A stretch of DNA of 64,000 nucleotides from assembly GCF_003073045.1 (NCBI RefSeq), contig NC_037598.1, positions 25,543,822 through 25,607,821 on the forward strand, read 5' to 3'. Below are positions 38,211 to 52,200 of the stretch, piece by piece. Below the pieces are notes generated by a model. The model was given only the letters and a program-made list of their open reading frames with translations. It did not search any database and had not been told where the DNA came from. How positions within the stretch are numbered: the first letter of the stretch is position 1; each line of letters begins with the position of its first letter. This DNA comes from Pomacea canaliculata. Taxonomy: Eukaryota > Mollusca > Gastropoda > Architaenioglossa > Ampullariidae. Made by a program: the position numbers and the translations under genes.

Positions 38211-38400
38211 GTTTAACACAGCAGTTCTCAACCTTTTACTTGTGACGCCACCCCGACGAACAAAGGTACGTCCGCGCTCCCCCCTTAGCCAGCAATGTAA
38301 GCTAATTTCACTAGTACCAGTTTAAGAAACTTTTAAAAAATGACCACCTTCGCGCCCCCAAGGGGCCGCGCCCCACCGTTTGAGAACCGCTGGTCTAACA
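38211..38400 (+). mobile_element. hAT-type MITE with 8-bp target duplication
   Basis: A 174-bp element (38219-38392) has inverted termini CAGCAGTTCTCAA and, on the other strand, CAGCGGTTCTCAA. The flanking octamers are GTTTAACA and GTCTAACA, one mismatch apart. The interior is short, GC-rich and non-coding. It lies just upstream of the CRADD coding start, in the presumed 5' UTR intron. Confidence 0.88.
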
Positions 38401-38529
38401 GAATGAAAGTAAAAATATAGACTGAAAAGACATACTGACACCAATGCAACATTGACAAGATTATTCCTGCATTGCCAAAATGATGCATGTCAACTATTAG
38501 AATATCTTTTTCACTCAGTGTAGTCATTG

Positions 38530-38780
38530 AATGATGCTGATGATAATAATAAAGGTTTACATATAGAGCTCTTTACCCACCAACAAAGACAGACTCAAGG
38601 TGGTTACATACATGGAGTTAAATAAGTACAGACTCAACAGTATCAAATTCTTTTTTTGCAAATTCATTCACTATCATTCAAATCATAACTACTTATTTAG
38701 TCTCTCTTATTCACACACACACACTGACTCAGGGTGAAGCACAAATGGTCAGCCCTGGGTGGGTACGCAAAGACAAGCTT
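38530..38780 (-). repeat. Probable SINE or LINE 3' end with ATT tail
   Basis: Read on the minus strand, the sequence ends GAGCTCTATATGTAAACC followed by TTTATTATTATC. That is the layout of a retroposon 3' end with a trinucleotide tail. I see no clear promoter boxes, and its left boundary is uncertain. Confidence 0.4.
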
Positions 38781-39351
38781 AATCATATGTCAATAATGGT
38801 CGATGTGTATCAATAAAAGTTTTTTACTTTTTCTGCATTTGCTGATAAATGCTTGAGATTTAGATAACTGTTTCATAGTCCTAACTTGGAAACACAACTG
38901 TAAATTCTACAACAGAACAGACAGCATGAACGAAAGAGAATTGAACTGATTACAAACTTGTAACACGTAAAGGTATATATACACGTCCGTGCATAGACTA
39001 CCGACCAGTTCGACACGACGACTCTTCTACACTTTTACCTCCGAATCATTACAGATCAAAAAGCTCACATGCCGAGTCAGCCGGTGTGATTCTTAAAAAA
39101 AGCTACAGCTTTCTCTCATTCTTACTTTTATTTTGTGATGTTTTTGGTTTGTAGTCCACTTTCTAAGGACACATTAAACAACCCCCCTCCCAATAAAATA
39201 GTGACTCTTAAAATGATATAAATTTCAAACAGGAGTGCTCGTGATAATAATTTAATGTAATACCTATTGAGAGGCAAAAGAATTAACTACACAGCTTAAT
39301 GAAGAAGCGGTTGTGTACACTTACTTCTACCTCTTCTATGCTTTTTATTCT

Positions 39352-39464
39352 GAACCTTTACCTTTCTTAGTTTTCTACGTTGAAGAGTACGTATGTCACT
39401 CTTCGAGATGCGAGTTTCGCGATCTTTGGGCCACATCATAATATAAACATGTATCTAAGAACTG
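39352..39464 (+). repeat. Upstream copy of the ACAD9 first-exon region
   Basis: This segment aligns along its length with 40156-40274. It shares GAACCTTTACCTTTC, GCGATCTTTG and ATAAACATGTATCTAAGAAC, the last including the ACAD9 start codon. From its own ATG (39449) the frame reads MYLRTDIPLFEIVF and stops after 20 codons, so it cannot supply the ACAD9 N-terminus as it stands. It may be a decayed duplicate of promoter plus start. Confidence 0.7.
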
Positions 39465-40259
39465 ATATTCCTCTTTTTGAAATTGTCTTTAAGTTCTTTT
39501 TGTATAACTAAACTTATCCTTCAATTTTAAAACAAATGGTTTCTGCGGCTATATTTACAGCTCAGTAAATAACCCTTTGATCCTTAATTTTACCATAGCA
39601 GGTTAATTTTACCACGAACTATTACGGGAATGATATATTTTACCATTAGTGAAAGGAACTACGATCATATATAGGTCACTTCGCCTCAAGACTATTTCGC
39701 GCCACACTAAAAGTCCTGCGTAGGTCAATTTCTTTCCACGTATGATCCATTTCATCCCAAGACAGAAAAGTCAAATCGTCCCAAGCTCAAAAGGCAATCG
39801 ATCACCGATATAAAAAAAAAGTAGCTATTAACGTCAATTATTACAAAAAGGGCCATGTGTTGTTCAAACTACAGATAGGCAAGCAGAATTTATAATCCCC
39901 AAGGTAGGTGTGCAGTGACTAGATCTTGTACTGATCATATCAATATATAATGGCAGTTGATAATCAGCACATCATGCACATGTGTGTATAAATAAAAGAT
40001 TTTCGTATCTGTACTGCTTGCAGACGATTTTTAAAACGAGACTTCGGGTTTAGTCACGTTTTTTCATTGCTTAGGCTCGCCGAGACTAACAGCGGAGCAC
40101 TTCTCAAAAGGTTAAGCGTTGGTCTCGGCAGACAGCAGTCCGTGATGGTTTGTTAGAACCTTTACCTTTCCTGATTTTCAACATCAAAGAGTCCGGACTT
40201 TGCACTCGTGGAGTAGCGCGATCTTTGACCGAAACCCTCAGCCAAACTGCAGCATAAAC

Positions 40260-43200
40260 ATGTATCTAAGAACTTACATCTCGCGTCAGGTTGTTAACCA
40301 TGCATTTAAAATCAGTGATAATCGAAACGTAAGTTTACTGAGATTTCTATCTAATGCTTCACCTTCAACCAAGGAAGACCTGCAACTAGCGCAAGCAAGG
40401 CCAACTGCGGATACCAGTCTGAAATCCGAGGCAGATCAGACCAGTGTGTCATCATTCCGGCAAAAGAAACCCCTCACAAATGCTCCGTTTGCTAAAAATC
40501 TCTTCTTGGGAGAATTTGACAAGGTAACGATTAGTATGATGCTGATATATTGAAAACTCACAGTGTATTATACATATGTTATTTTGAACCAATACACGTC
40601 TGTGGTGTTAAAGCACTCGGACGATATTCGCGTATAATTTAATTTAGCATTGTGTATTTATAACTGTTATTTCTTTCACCTAGATTAATTTTGATTTATT
40701 TGATGAGCCTGGGGGTATGTTACTTAATAAATACCCTAATGATTATTATTATTAGTATTATCAGTGCACGGACGTGTAATACTTTAGTTCGTGGTCACTG
40801 TAGACTTTTTTTAATGAGTGCAAGTGTCCAGGTAAGTCTGTGTGTTTGTGTGTGAGAGAGAGATGCACACCCCTCCCCACATCCGTATATATTTCAATGG
40901 GATGAATTGGGCTATATTATATCTATATCTGTTCTGACTGCAAGATCTGACCTTGGTGGTCTCAAGAACCTGTCATTGATGAGGCAACCTTTGTGTACTT
41001 TGCTTTCCAGGAGATGCTGATCTATCCAGAAATAAGTGACAAAGAAGAACATGATGAATTGAATCACATGATTGAACCTCTAGAGAGATTTTTTGCTGAA
41101 GCAGGTAAGCATATTCGTATTAAGAAACTTATGATATGATAATTGAATTCCCTGTGCAGAGGTGAGCATAGTGTGCTAAGCATAAAAAAATGAGCTGACA
41201 GTTAACTATGTGTTGTTAACAATGAAAAACACAACTGGCAGTAACTGATGACCTTTTCTCATGGAAGTTGATGACTGGTTGCTGTCCTCTGGCAAGCTGA
41301 TTTGCTGTTTTGTTTCTTGGGATTCCACAATGGGCTGGTATCCATCACAGTGCTGTTTGCCACTTTCTAGCTCTTAGTGAAGGAAGAAACTGGTAGATTC
41401 AGCATTAATAGTAATGTGTGATCCCTTTATAAGCAGATAGTAAGTCATTCACTGTTTGTAGCATCAATGTCTCATTCAAATAAGAACTGTAACAACAAAT
41501 GTGTGTAGATTATAAATACATCTGTATAGATAAGCCTATGATTAGAATTTTAAATTCATTTGCAGCAAAAATAAGAACCTAAGACTCCCAGGGTAAGAGG
41601 CAATCTCAAACACTGATAAATATTTTTTTAAGCAACAAACATTTCATAATTTCATTAGATGGCATTGGGATCCAGGTTTTGTTTGTTATTCAGTGACCCA
41701 CATGCCTGAATTAGTTCTCTTAGTCCAAGGGTTATCCATGGTAGAGTCATTTAGAGGTTCCCTTTGATCATGAAGCTACAGTTTTCAACCAGGTTATTTT
41801 TCCATATCTGTAGCTTTTATTGTGTTGATTTTTTTGGTACAATTTCTACCTTTCATATTATTCCTGTTATTGATTCGCATTCAGAGCATAACTCTGATGT
41901 TGTGGTAGAGCTATACGTCATTATCATAATCATCGTCATCTTTGTAGAAAAAGTAGTGATATTGAATATTATAATTGATAACTAGTAATGAAAATCTTTT
42001 CATTGTTCTGAAAACCAGCAAACTGTTCTAGGAAACATGCCAGTCACTTTTGCTAAACACTTCTGTAAAACCATTTTTTTTTGTTTGTTTGTTTGTTTTT
42101 TTTTTTTTTTAGTGGACTCAAGACAGATTGATATTAATGCTAAAATTCCTGAAGAAACAATGCAGGGACTGAAGGATTTGGGCTTGTTTGGACAGCAGAT
42201 ACCTGTGGAGTATGGTATGTCATAAAGTTTGAAAAATAAATTAACCACTAAGGTTTATATTTTTATCTTTTTTTTTTCTAAGCTGATCTCTATGGATTTT
42301 TAAGTATAATTATGCCTTAGATCAGGAATATGGCAGACATCTTTTGGCATGTGTGGTGTGATGTGTGTGTGGGTGTTTTTATGCTGATAATAATGGCTTA
42401 GTGTAATTTCAGGTGGTCTTGGGTTGAATGCCACCAAATATGCCAGAATTGCTGAAGTTACTTCTTTAGATGGTTCCATTGCTGTTACACTAGCAGCACA
42501 TCAGGCAATAGGACTGAAGGTGAACAGATATTTCAGTATAACTTCAAATTACCAATCTTTGCTTTACTTTTGTCACTTGTTGATTGGAAAATTGTGGGAA
42601 AGCTACCTGGAAATTATTTTACTATAAAGCAGGAGGGAAGGGAACGGGTGTGTGCAAGGTTACAACCAGCCTTGAAAACAGATTCCACGTCCAGAAAGGA
42701 ATGTGTGCCCTGAGACAAAATCTGAACCCAGGATTTTACAATCCTCATTGCATTTGGGATGAGAATAACCACTGAGCAACCTGACTCCAGCTATATTCTA
42801 TGATTGCTCCCCTTTGCAAAAAGATAAATATTTATAAAGTACATTTTCAAAACACATCATGGCATATTTTTCTGACAGACCAACGTATTAGCTTAATTTG
42901 AAACCATCTTGCAGCTTAATTTTGGGCTCACCTTTCGAACAATCAATCAGTAAGCTGCATTTTGATGTCAATTTTTAGGGAATTTTGTTGTCTGGAACTG
43001 AGGAACAGAAACAAAAATACTTGCCAAAGCTTTCTACAGGGGAGCATGTTGCAGCGTTTTGCCTGACAGAACCAAGCAGGTGAGTATGCCTGAAACTAGA
43101 TTTCTCCAATGTCTTTGCTATAGTCAGAGAACTGCTTTCTTGGTGATAAAAAGGGGAGATCATTTTCTAGGTGATGAAGTACAAATAAGTAAGCACTCAA

Positions 43201-46200
43201 CCATTCACTGTTTCGGACAGAAAGGTTGACAAATTTTCACCAGGGGTGCAGGCACATGGACAGTGTTTACCCCTTTCAAAAAAAGCGTATGGTGTACTAT
43301 TTTGATCAGTCACCTACCAGTCCTAGTCCTTTTTTAACCCCTTTCCCCTTTTTCCATTTATTGGTACTTCCCTACACGTTTTCCTCTGCAGAATCATGCT
43401 ACTCTCAGTTCTTGTTCTTGATTCTTCTTTGCATTTTCAATAATTGTGTTTTTATTAGTCATCAGCACTGTTGTTTATTCCTCCATCCTTCATATGTTGT
43501 CTATGTCTTGTCCTTGTCTCAAGTACTTACAAGCTTGAATTTCACTGTAAAAATTGCATGTTTATTATTTATTATTTATTATTATTATCTTAATTGATAA
43601 ACCATTTCAACTGTGTATTGTAACCTTTTCTCTTTTTTATGATAAAGATGCAGAAACTCAACTATTTTTATTTTACCTAGAATTTGTAAATCTTTCTTGT
43701 TTTAGTTACCTAATATTGTTTTGTTACTTAATATTTTTATTATGTGTTAATAGTGGTAGTGATGCAGCTTCCATTCAGACACGTGCAACACTGTCAGAAG
43801 ATGGCAAGACGTACTTCCTCAATGGGGGAAAGATCTGGATCTCAAATGGTGGCATTGCAGATATCTTCACAGTTTTTGCCAGGACAGAGGTGGTCGTTGA
43901 TGTAAGCCGTAATTTAAAAAAAAAAAAATTATGATAAGCTAAAAGCACTCTACCTATCACTTATTGGTGATCAAGAGAAGAATGTTGATCAATAACAGAA
44001 GTCTGCATGTTTGATACCACATCATGATAAAATGTATGCAAAGGTTAACAATGCTTGTATGTGCAAACAGTAATTTTGGCTGTGCATTTCTTGTCCAGAC
44101 CTGTACAGAGTTGTGAGAAGAGAATTTTGATACACATTTTGTTGAACCATTTTTGAATTGTGCACGAAATGCTATAAAAAAAAGTAAAAGGGAAAAGGGT
44201 GTATTTTGAGAAAATGTTACTACCATTTAGCAATGGGCCATAAATTTGAATAATCATGAAGCAATCTTTTCTGAATTGGTTTAGATCATGGTTCTCTTCC
44301 TAAAGTGTTATTATTATCTTTTCTGCATTTTTTATTTATTTATTTATTTTTTTTTTTTGGTTGCTATGTTAGGGGTCATAGGCTGTAACAATGCATGTAG
44401 TACTTCCGTAGAGTATACAGACCATCTAATTAATGCCTACTATGTGTGTTATTATATATGTGTGTGCATGCACACATATTCATACATGTTTTCCATACAT
44501 TTGTATAGGGAGAGAAAAAAGATAAGATAACAGCATTTATTGTGGAGCGTGCTTTTGGAGGCATAACAAGTGGGAAGCCAGAAGACAAACTTGGCATCCG
44601 TGGATCTAACAGTGAGTTGTCAGCACACCTGCATACAGCAGTAGTAGTAATAAGCTTGCACAACATAGCATTAAAGTCTTATGTGAATGTACTCTCTGCA
44701 TACAATCCACTTGTGCTCTACATAACAATAAACAACAGTAGCATTTGAAACAAGTTTCAAAATCATATAGCATTGGTGCAGTACAAACAGAATTGCTGAA
44801 AGGTCACTTAACATAGGCAATACCAGATTTCTATATATATTTATATGTAATTAATCATAGCTTTCAGTTTGAAATATTATGATGTGTCTCTCAGTTTTCT
44901 ATTGTGTAGAAACATGCAGAAAAAAACTGGTGTCTGTCATTGTATTTTTTTTTAAATGTCCAGAAGAATAAAATTTCATTGGCTTTCTTTGATAACAGAA
45001 CTTTTTTTTGCAACTGGTTCTCAAACGTAAAATCTCAATGAAAAAAGGATTTTGATTTTATTGTTTATTCTGACTTTCATGTAGCTACTGAAGTTCACTT
45101 TGAAAACACACCTGTGCCTGTGGAGAATGTGCTGGGAGAAGTTGGTGGAGGGTTCAAGGTGAGACATACAGTTTCAGTGGTAATCTAGTGCTTTAGATGA
45201 ATAAGTCTACAAGGTTATTATCATGACTGTTGCTGAAGCTGATACATGACTTACTTAAACCAAGTGGGCACAGCTGTATGAGATTTAAAATCCAAGAATA
45301 ACTACAAATTAAACAAACAGTTAATGCTAATTTAGAAAGTATTTTCTTTTAATGTTAAAACACTTCTTTTGTCAATCATCCTTTCTGGTCCATCAATATT
45401 TTTTTTGTAGGTAATTTGTGTAAAGCGTTACAGTCTTAAGGCTTCTGTTCATTTATAGACTGGTTATTTTGAATATAGAAGAACATGAAGAAAAACTGAT
45501 TGCTGACGTCTTGATTTGGACAGGCAGTAATAAGCTTTATCATCACTGATAGATCAAATCTGATACCTGTCAGTTCTGTTAACCTTGGCGTGTTCGATCT
45601 GATTCACAGATGATAGGGACTAACTTTAAACAATCAGTGACATCTTGATATCTCCATCAATCAGACTCTATGGATGCAGAAATATATAGGACATGGCATG
45701 TTATTTCTAGGAAATTAGACATGTCCATAGGGCAGTTTCTTCTGGAATGTACCTGCATTACACTTTGATAGCCCTTGTAGCCCCTCACTTTGACTACGCA
45801 ATTTGTAATCAGTGCTTTTTATTATAAATTGATCTCAGCTACAATGGGTGCAAAACAGTGCAGTCGGATTAATAATATAGAAGAAAAAATTTGACCACAT
45901 ATTCCCCCGACTTATTCAACTACCGTGTTAGCCAAGCCTGGATTACAAGCTGACATACCAATACTTTATGGGGTCACTTCCACCACTGCTATCTCTTTAT
46001 TGTTTGCCACAGAATCTTCATCTGTCAAGTACATTGCTTCTTATCACCCCTGAATCTTGAGGTTTTAGTCACAGAAATTTCCATTATTCAGCCTCTTCTG
46101 TGTACAGTGCTTTTCCAGCCTGGCTAAAAAAAATAAACTGTTGAAACGGGATCTGTAAACATGCTTGTTCTGCTGACCGTTTTACTAATTTTTGTGTGTA

Positions 46201-49200
46201 TATGCATTCATGCAAGCACACTTTTGTATTGCATGTGTGTGTGCATCCACATGTGTTATGGGTTTGGTTTATGTGTTCATGAGTGAGTTGAGAGGCAGAG
46301 GAATGTTTAGTATATAACTTTATTTTACCCATCACAGTTAATCCTTTCCTAAAGATGTATTGCACTTTTACAAGAACTCTTCATCTCCATCAACATTGTA
46401 ACACCTTGAGCTTTATGCCATTTTAAAACTTGTGGGTTTTAGTCTGAATGATGTGCTTGTTGCAGTTAGCAATGAACATCCTAAACAGTGGGCGCTTTAG
46501 CATGGGAAGTTCTGGTGCTGGCATTCTCAAAAAGATGATAGGTATGTTTGATATAATACTTTTTGTTAATTATTATGACTTTAAGTACATGTGCATGCTC
46601 ACGGTCAATATTTTTAATGTGGGGCTGCTCGAGGAGAGAGCAGGAAAACAAGGAAAGGAAGAGAAAGAGCAAACTCATCAATAAACAAAAGTAAAATACT
46701 GTGAAGTAAATATATTTCTCTTCAATAAAGAGGAAAGGAAAATGCAAGGGGATATTTTTGGCTCTCGGGAGTGCAGTTTCTCCTATGAATTATATCACAC
46801 AGAGAAAATTTCCTTCCCCTTTCACTTAATCTTCCTTTTCCATTAGGTTGGACAGCTGAACATGCTGCTACCAGGTCTCAGTTTGGTAAACGACTGTCAG
46901 AGTTTGGACTTATTCAGGTAACTCTGCCTCATATGTCTTTCTTCAGTATTAAAATCTATTTAAACAATTGAATGTAAAATTCTTGCATACAAACCAGCAG
47001 GTTTCTTAGTTAGCTTCTTGACAAGTGTTTTATAACTTTTAAGGGGAATTTTTTTTTTAAAAAAGCTTTTTGAATGACCCTTATGAGTTATGAGTTAAAA
47101 GAGTTATGTCCATTGCACCAGAAATTAGTTTATATAGCATCTCTCCATTAAAATGTTTTAATCAGTTTTATTACATTTCAAATCTTGATGATAAAACATG
47201 CAGGAAAAATTTGCACGCATGACAGTGACAGCATATGCCATGGAGAGTATGGCTTATCTCACTGCAGGCATTATTGACATGTACGAAGAACCTGACTGTT
47301 CAGTGGAGGCAGCCATGGTCAAGGTGAGTTCCTGTCCTCGGGGTAGATGACGATCCTATTGCAGGCAAAATTGTTTAAAACTTCATTTGCCATTGATAAA
47401 AGTCCCTTTATTTTATTTGGAACCAAGCACCATGAGGTAAATCAGTAAAGTGGCTTATGAGGGGTTGTTTGCCAAAAAATGTCTGCTTGCAATATAACTC
47501 CATCTAGTTTCAAATGTTTGTTTCTGTGGCTGTTGCTTGTAACTGTGCGTTACTTTCAGACAAGAAAGAAAACACAAACAAAATACCTGAAATAAAAAAT
47601 AGATATGTAGAGGGCTGGTAGGCTGGCGTTTGTTGTTAGTTTTTGGCGGGACCTGCTCAGGCATTGCGAAAGAGGATATTCGGCAGTGATTGGCTGGGGT
47701 TAAAGCTACTAATTGCCCCACCTGTATAGTAGCCTTATGGAAAGTTTAGCCTTCCGAGAGATATACAAGGGCAGAGCTAAGACAAAACGAGAGAACAGAC
47801 GTCGGTGGAGGAGACAGCGAGCACAGACATGCGGTAGAGAAGAGACAGCCTGACTTTTAGTGCCTCTGGCGATTTGACACAGCCGTGGCCATTGTACAAG
47901 CCCATGTATTAAAGGGTCGCACACCTCTTGACTGTTCCTGCCTTTGTTCAAGTGTTGGAAGTTTGTTGTCCTCACACCACAACCCCCACCACTCGGCTAC
48001 AAATATCAGATAATATCAGAGAATTATTTTTAAAAACCCCAAATAATTAACCTATTTCACAGACATACACTAAGACATTTAAATCTTACGTTCCCCCTTT
48101 TACAATAAAGTCTTTCCATTACAGTCACTTCTGTAGACAGTCCTCTTTGAAGCCTCCTTCAATAGGTAAAGAGTAATGAGAGTAAAAATAAAGGAAGACA
48201 GACACAATAATCTTTTCTTGGTTGCCGTCCCTCTTGAAGTCAACCAAGATCAGGCACATCAATATGAAGAATGTTCAGATAAAAGAAAGGGGAAAAAAAC
48301 CTGGACAGAAAAAATGTAGTCCTTAAAATCAGATTTAAATTCATTATACTACTAATTTAATATTGCCCAATTAATAATTAAGTCAAAAATTTGTGCATTC
48401 AAAAAGATTCAAAAGCAAATCTGACAGCCTCACCTCAGCATGTGTTCAGATGAATAATTTACACACTTTTTAACAAGTCTGGTCAGGCCTTAGCAACACA
48501 TCAAGGGAAAACTGTCAGTCAACAAACAATCCCAGTCAAGGACACAAAACAACTGCCAAAGTCACTCTTTCTTTCTCTGGCCTAATCTTTACAATTTAAA
48601 CTAGAGGAGCCTCTCAATGATGCTGTTATGTTAACTCTTAGCACTGCATAAAAATATAATCACATATTAAAACAATGGTGTATTTCTTAAGATGCCAAAG
48701 ATATCAGTGGGTGATGTTTATTTTTATACTTTGCTGCTCTCAGGTTAACAGTAAACCACAAAACCTATAAATCTTTGGAAAGGAGAAAACTTTGTAATAA
48801 AAGTAATTAAAATCCAAGACAATTCGGTTAACTTTTCTTGGGGCATATGAGCAGAGCCACTTTCGTGGTTCATTGTGCACTGCTGGCAAAGCCATGTTCA
48901 TGGCCCATTGCACTAAGAGGGCTAAAGAAAAAGTCTTCGTCCTGAGATGCTCACACCTACCCACATACTCCTGTGCACTCACCACCTTCCATCCATTTCA
49001 GTTTCCTTTTCATCCAAATTATTTTGGGAAAAAACTCCAGATTTGTGAGAATGGCATTCATATAATTCACAGACACGAGTATTTTTTTTGATGCATTATC
49101 AGGATAGGCGATACAAATCAAGATTCTAAATCATCAGGTGCTGATTGAACTGAGAGATTACTTGAAGAATAGGTGTTACAGATGAATACATGTGCAAGAA

Positions 49201-52200
49201 AATGGAAACAAGGATTAGTTAATAAATGAGACTACATTTTGTGTTGATATAAACAGGATTATTTGCTTCTTGAAAATTATTGTACATAATTATAATTTAA
49301 TTTGTGTTGAAAATTGGTACACAATAACAATAATGTATAAACGTTTTTTTTGTATTGAATGTCATCCCCCCCAGAAAAAAATGAAAATCACAGATCATTT
49401 ATTGGCTGTCAGAATTTTAAAGTCTAGCAGATTAAGAAAAAAGCTAGAGCTGACACTTTTTTCCTGTGTTACTGGATGTATTTGATTTGCAGATTTTCAG
49501 CTCTGAGGGTTGCTGGACGTGTGTGAGTGAGTGCCTTCAGATTCTGGGAGGCCTAGGCTATATGAAGGACTATCCATATGAGAGATACCTCAGAGACTCT
49601 AGGATCCTTCTTATATTTGAGGTGGGTGCAGAGTGAGTAATCTGTATCCTGCTTGATGTGCTTGTCATCCTTTGAGAAGGAAGGAGTAACATTTTCACAC
49701 AGGTTTTTAGAATCATCATACACCAACACAACAATCATGGACTGGTGCACTTCTTGTCAGCAAAGGGCTATCAAAATTCAGTCAAAATGCAATGCAGCGT
49801 TCATCACAAGAAACCATCAAAAGTTTCACTTTTACTGCACAGCATACTTTAAGTGACTTATTAATATATTACAAACAGCTTCAGTTCATTCTTGCTGAAA
49901 GACCTTTAAAAGTTTAGACATTATGAAAGCTAGTAAACAATCGAAAGACAGTAGAAATATGTCTCATTTCTCTACAGGAACCATCGCTAAATGTGTTTGT
50001 TTTTTTTCGTTTGTCTTTACTCAGGGAACAAATGAAATCCTACGCCTGTTTGTTGCACTACAAGGATTGCAACATGCTGGCAAGAAGCTGAAGGATCTTG
50101 TCAAGTGAGTGTACTGTGTATACTGTGTGTCGCAGATTTTCTCTGGGGATTTATGAAGGAGGTATTCATGGAGGGCATAATACAAGATGAGTGCTGAGAG
50201 AGTGGGCTTTATATATGTCTGCGTTCATGAGGAAGTGTGAGCAATTTACCATAAACCAATGACATTGCTGGGACACTTTGGGAGTAGGGTGCGTGTGAGA
50301 GAGAGAAATGTATAATTATTAGGGGTGGGGTAGTGTGATTATTGCCATGCATGTACGATATTTAACTCTTAAAAAGTATTTGGCAGTAACACTGCTCTCA
50401 TGTTAACAGGAAACTGCGTGATCCTTTCAATAATCCAAAGCTGGTGTTTTCCACAACATGGGCTCGTATACGGGGCACCCCAACTAAGAAACTTTATTTA
50501 AATGAAGATCTTCATCCATCCTTCCGAGTCAGTTTGTATTTTGATTGCATTTCCCTCCAACTTGTTTTATATTTGAAAATTTCTTTATAACACAAGATAA
50601 TAACAACCTTAGCATGTCTGGTATGTTTGGCAAAGTTTTGTCATTTGATGATTTTGCTTTGTTTTGTGTTTTTGTAATGAGCTCGCACATTTTTAATCAA
50701 TAACTGTAGACTGGAAAAGATATACAGCTAAAGTATTACACTGTTTATACCATGGAGTAACAACAAGAATTTAATCATTATCAACCCTAGAGTCATGTTC
50801 AAATTTTACATGTTCAAAATAAAGCTCAGGCATGCTCAAAATGCATTCTATGTTCGAGAAGAATCTACACACAAATGTGGAACATAACTGCTCAAACTGT
50901 AACAATATTATGTTCTGTTTGGAACTGCTGCTTTGGCCTTACATTGCTCTTCTACTGTTTTGCTCATTATATGTTTATCATGATCACTAGGCTTATTTAG
51001 TCAGATCCTGCTTGCAATCTTTTCTAATTTTGTGTTGCAGTATAATCTGTCAGGTATATGGTTTCTTATAGATTCACACAGTAGGTTTCTTTTTCTGAAG
51101 GTGGACTAGTGCATTAAGAAAGAATTTATTTTAAGAGAGTTACACCCTGATAACCTTGTATCGGTTGCAGAAAGAATCAGAAATGCTGGAACAAGGGGTT
51201 CTTCAATTCCAGAAAGTTGTCGAGAGCATCTTGATAAGACATGGTAATGTAAGTCAGAATACCTGTTTTTTTGTTGGGTTTTTTTTTTTGCAACATGTAA
51301 TGCAGTTGCAAAAGATGATCACATTTGTTTATTATTTCAGGTTGGCATTGACAAGCAAATATACATGTTCTTTTTTACCTCCTACCCCATTTCCTCAAGT
51401 TCACAAAGACAAAGTTGCCTGTTCATTCTGTAATTTTTTATCTTCAGTGTTTTTTTGTATTCAGATGTTTTCAAAGATAATTTGTATGCCCAAATCATGT
51501 CTGTTTAAAGCTGTGCCATGTGAGATTGTGTTCATGTTTTCCAACCGCCTGTTCAAAACTGATTTTCATTAAACATTCTTAGAGTGTGTATAAATCTTCC
51601 AAAGGAGGCTACAACAAGACTGAATCTGCACAGTTTGGCTGCAAACAACCTTTATGCCATTGCAAACCCTCCCACCCAAAATTTTAAAAAAAACTCCACC
51701 AGACTGTTACATCATTTAAACCAGTTGTATTTCATTAAACGTAAATTAATTTTTAATGCTTTTTGGAGTATTGGTGGGGTGTGTTTACATCTGCAGACAT
51801 TAGCAAATGGCCTCGGCATGCTGTAGCATGATGCTTTTTGTAAATTTGTTTTCTTTGTGAAATGACAGGATTAACTTCTCAGTCAAGAGAAGCAGTTTGA
51901 AGGTAGTTCACATAGTAACAGAGTTACCTGCCTTGATGATTAAAATCTTGTGTATTGTACCTGTCTGTGCGTTCCTATCGTTTTTCAGAAAGTTGTAGAC
52001 CAGCAGATGGAACTGAAGAGGGTGGCAGAAATTGTTATAGACCTGTACGCAATGACTGCTGTTTTGGGTCGGGCCTCACGTTCCTACTGCATTGGACTAC
52101 GCAATGCTGACCATGAGGTCATTCACAGTTATTTGTAGATTATACCTTATTATAAAGTATATAATAAATTAAGATCAGTACATATCTGATTAGTTGATAC

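Larger units (their letters stand above)
38119..40155. other. Divergent intergenic region between CRADD and ACAD9
   Basis: It holds the hAT MITE at 38211-38400, a repeat near 38530-38780 and the upstream copy of the ACAD9 first-exon region (39352-39464). One or more CRADD 5' UTR exons and promoters for both genes should be here. I cannot place either transcription start. Confidence 0.45.

Noticed and set aside
43226-43934. Long hydrophobic plus-strand frames in ACAD9 intron 5
   Set aside because: They are low-complexity T-rich intronic translation. Only the part from 43754 belongs to an ACAD9 exon.
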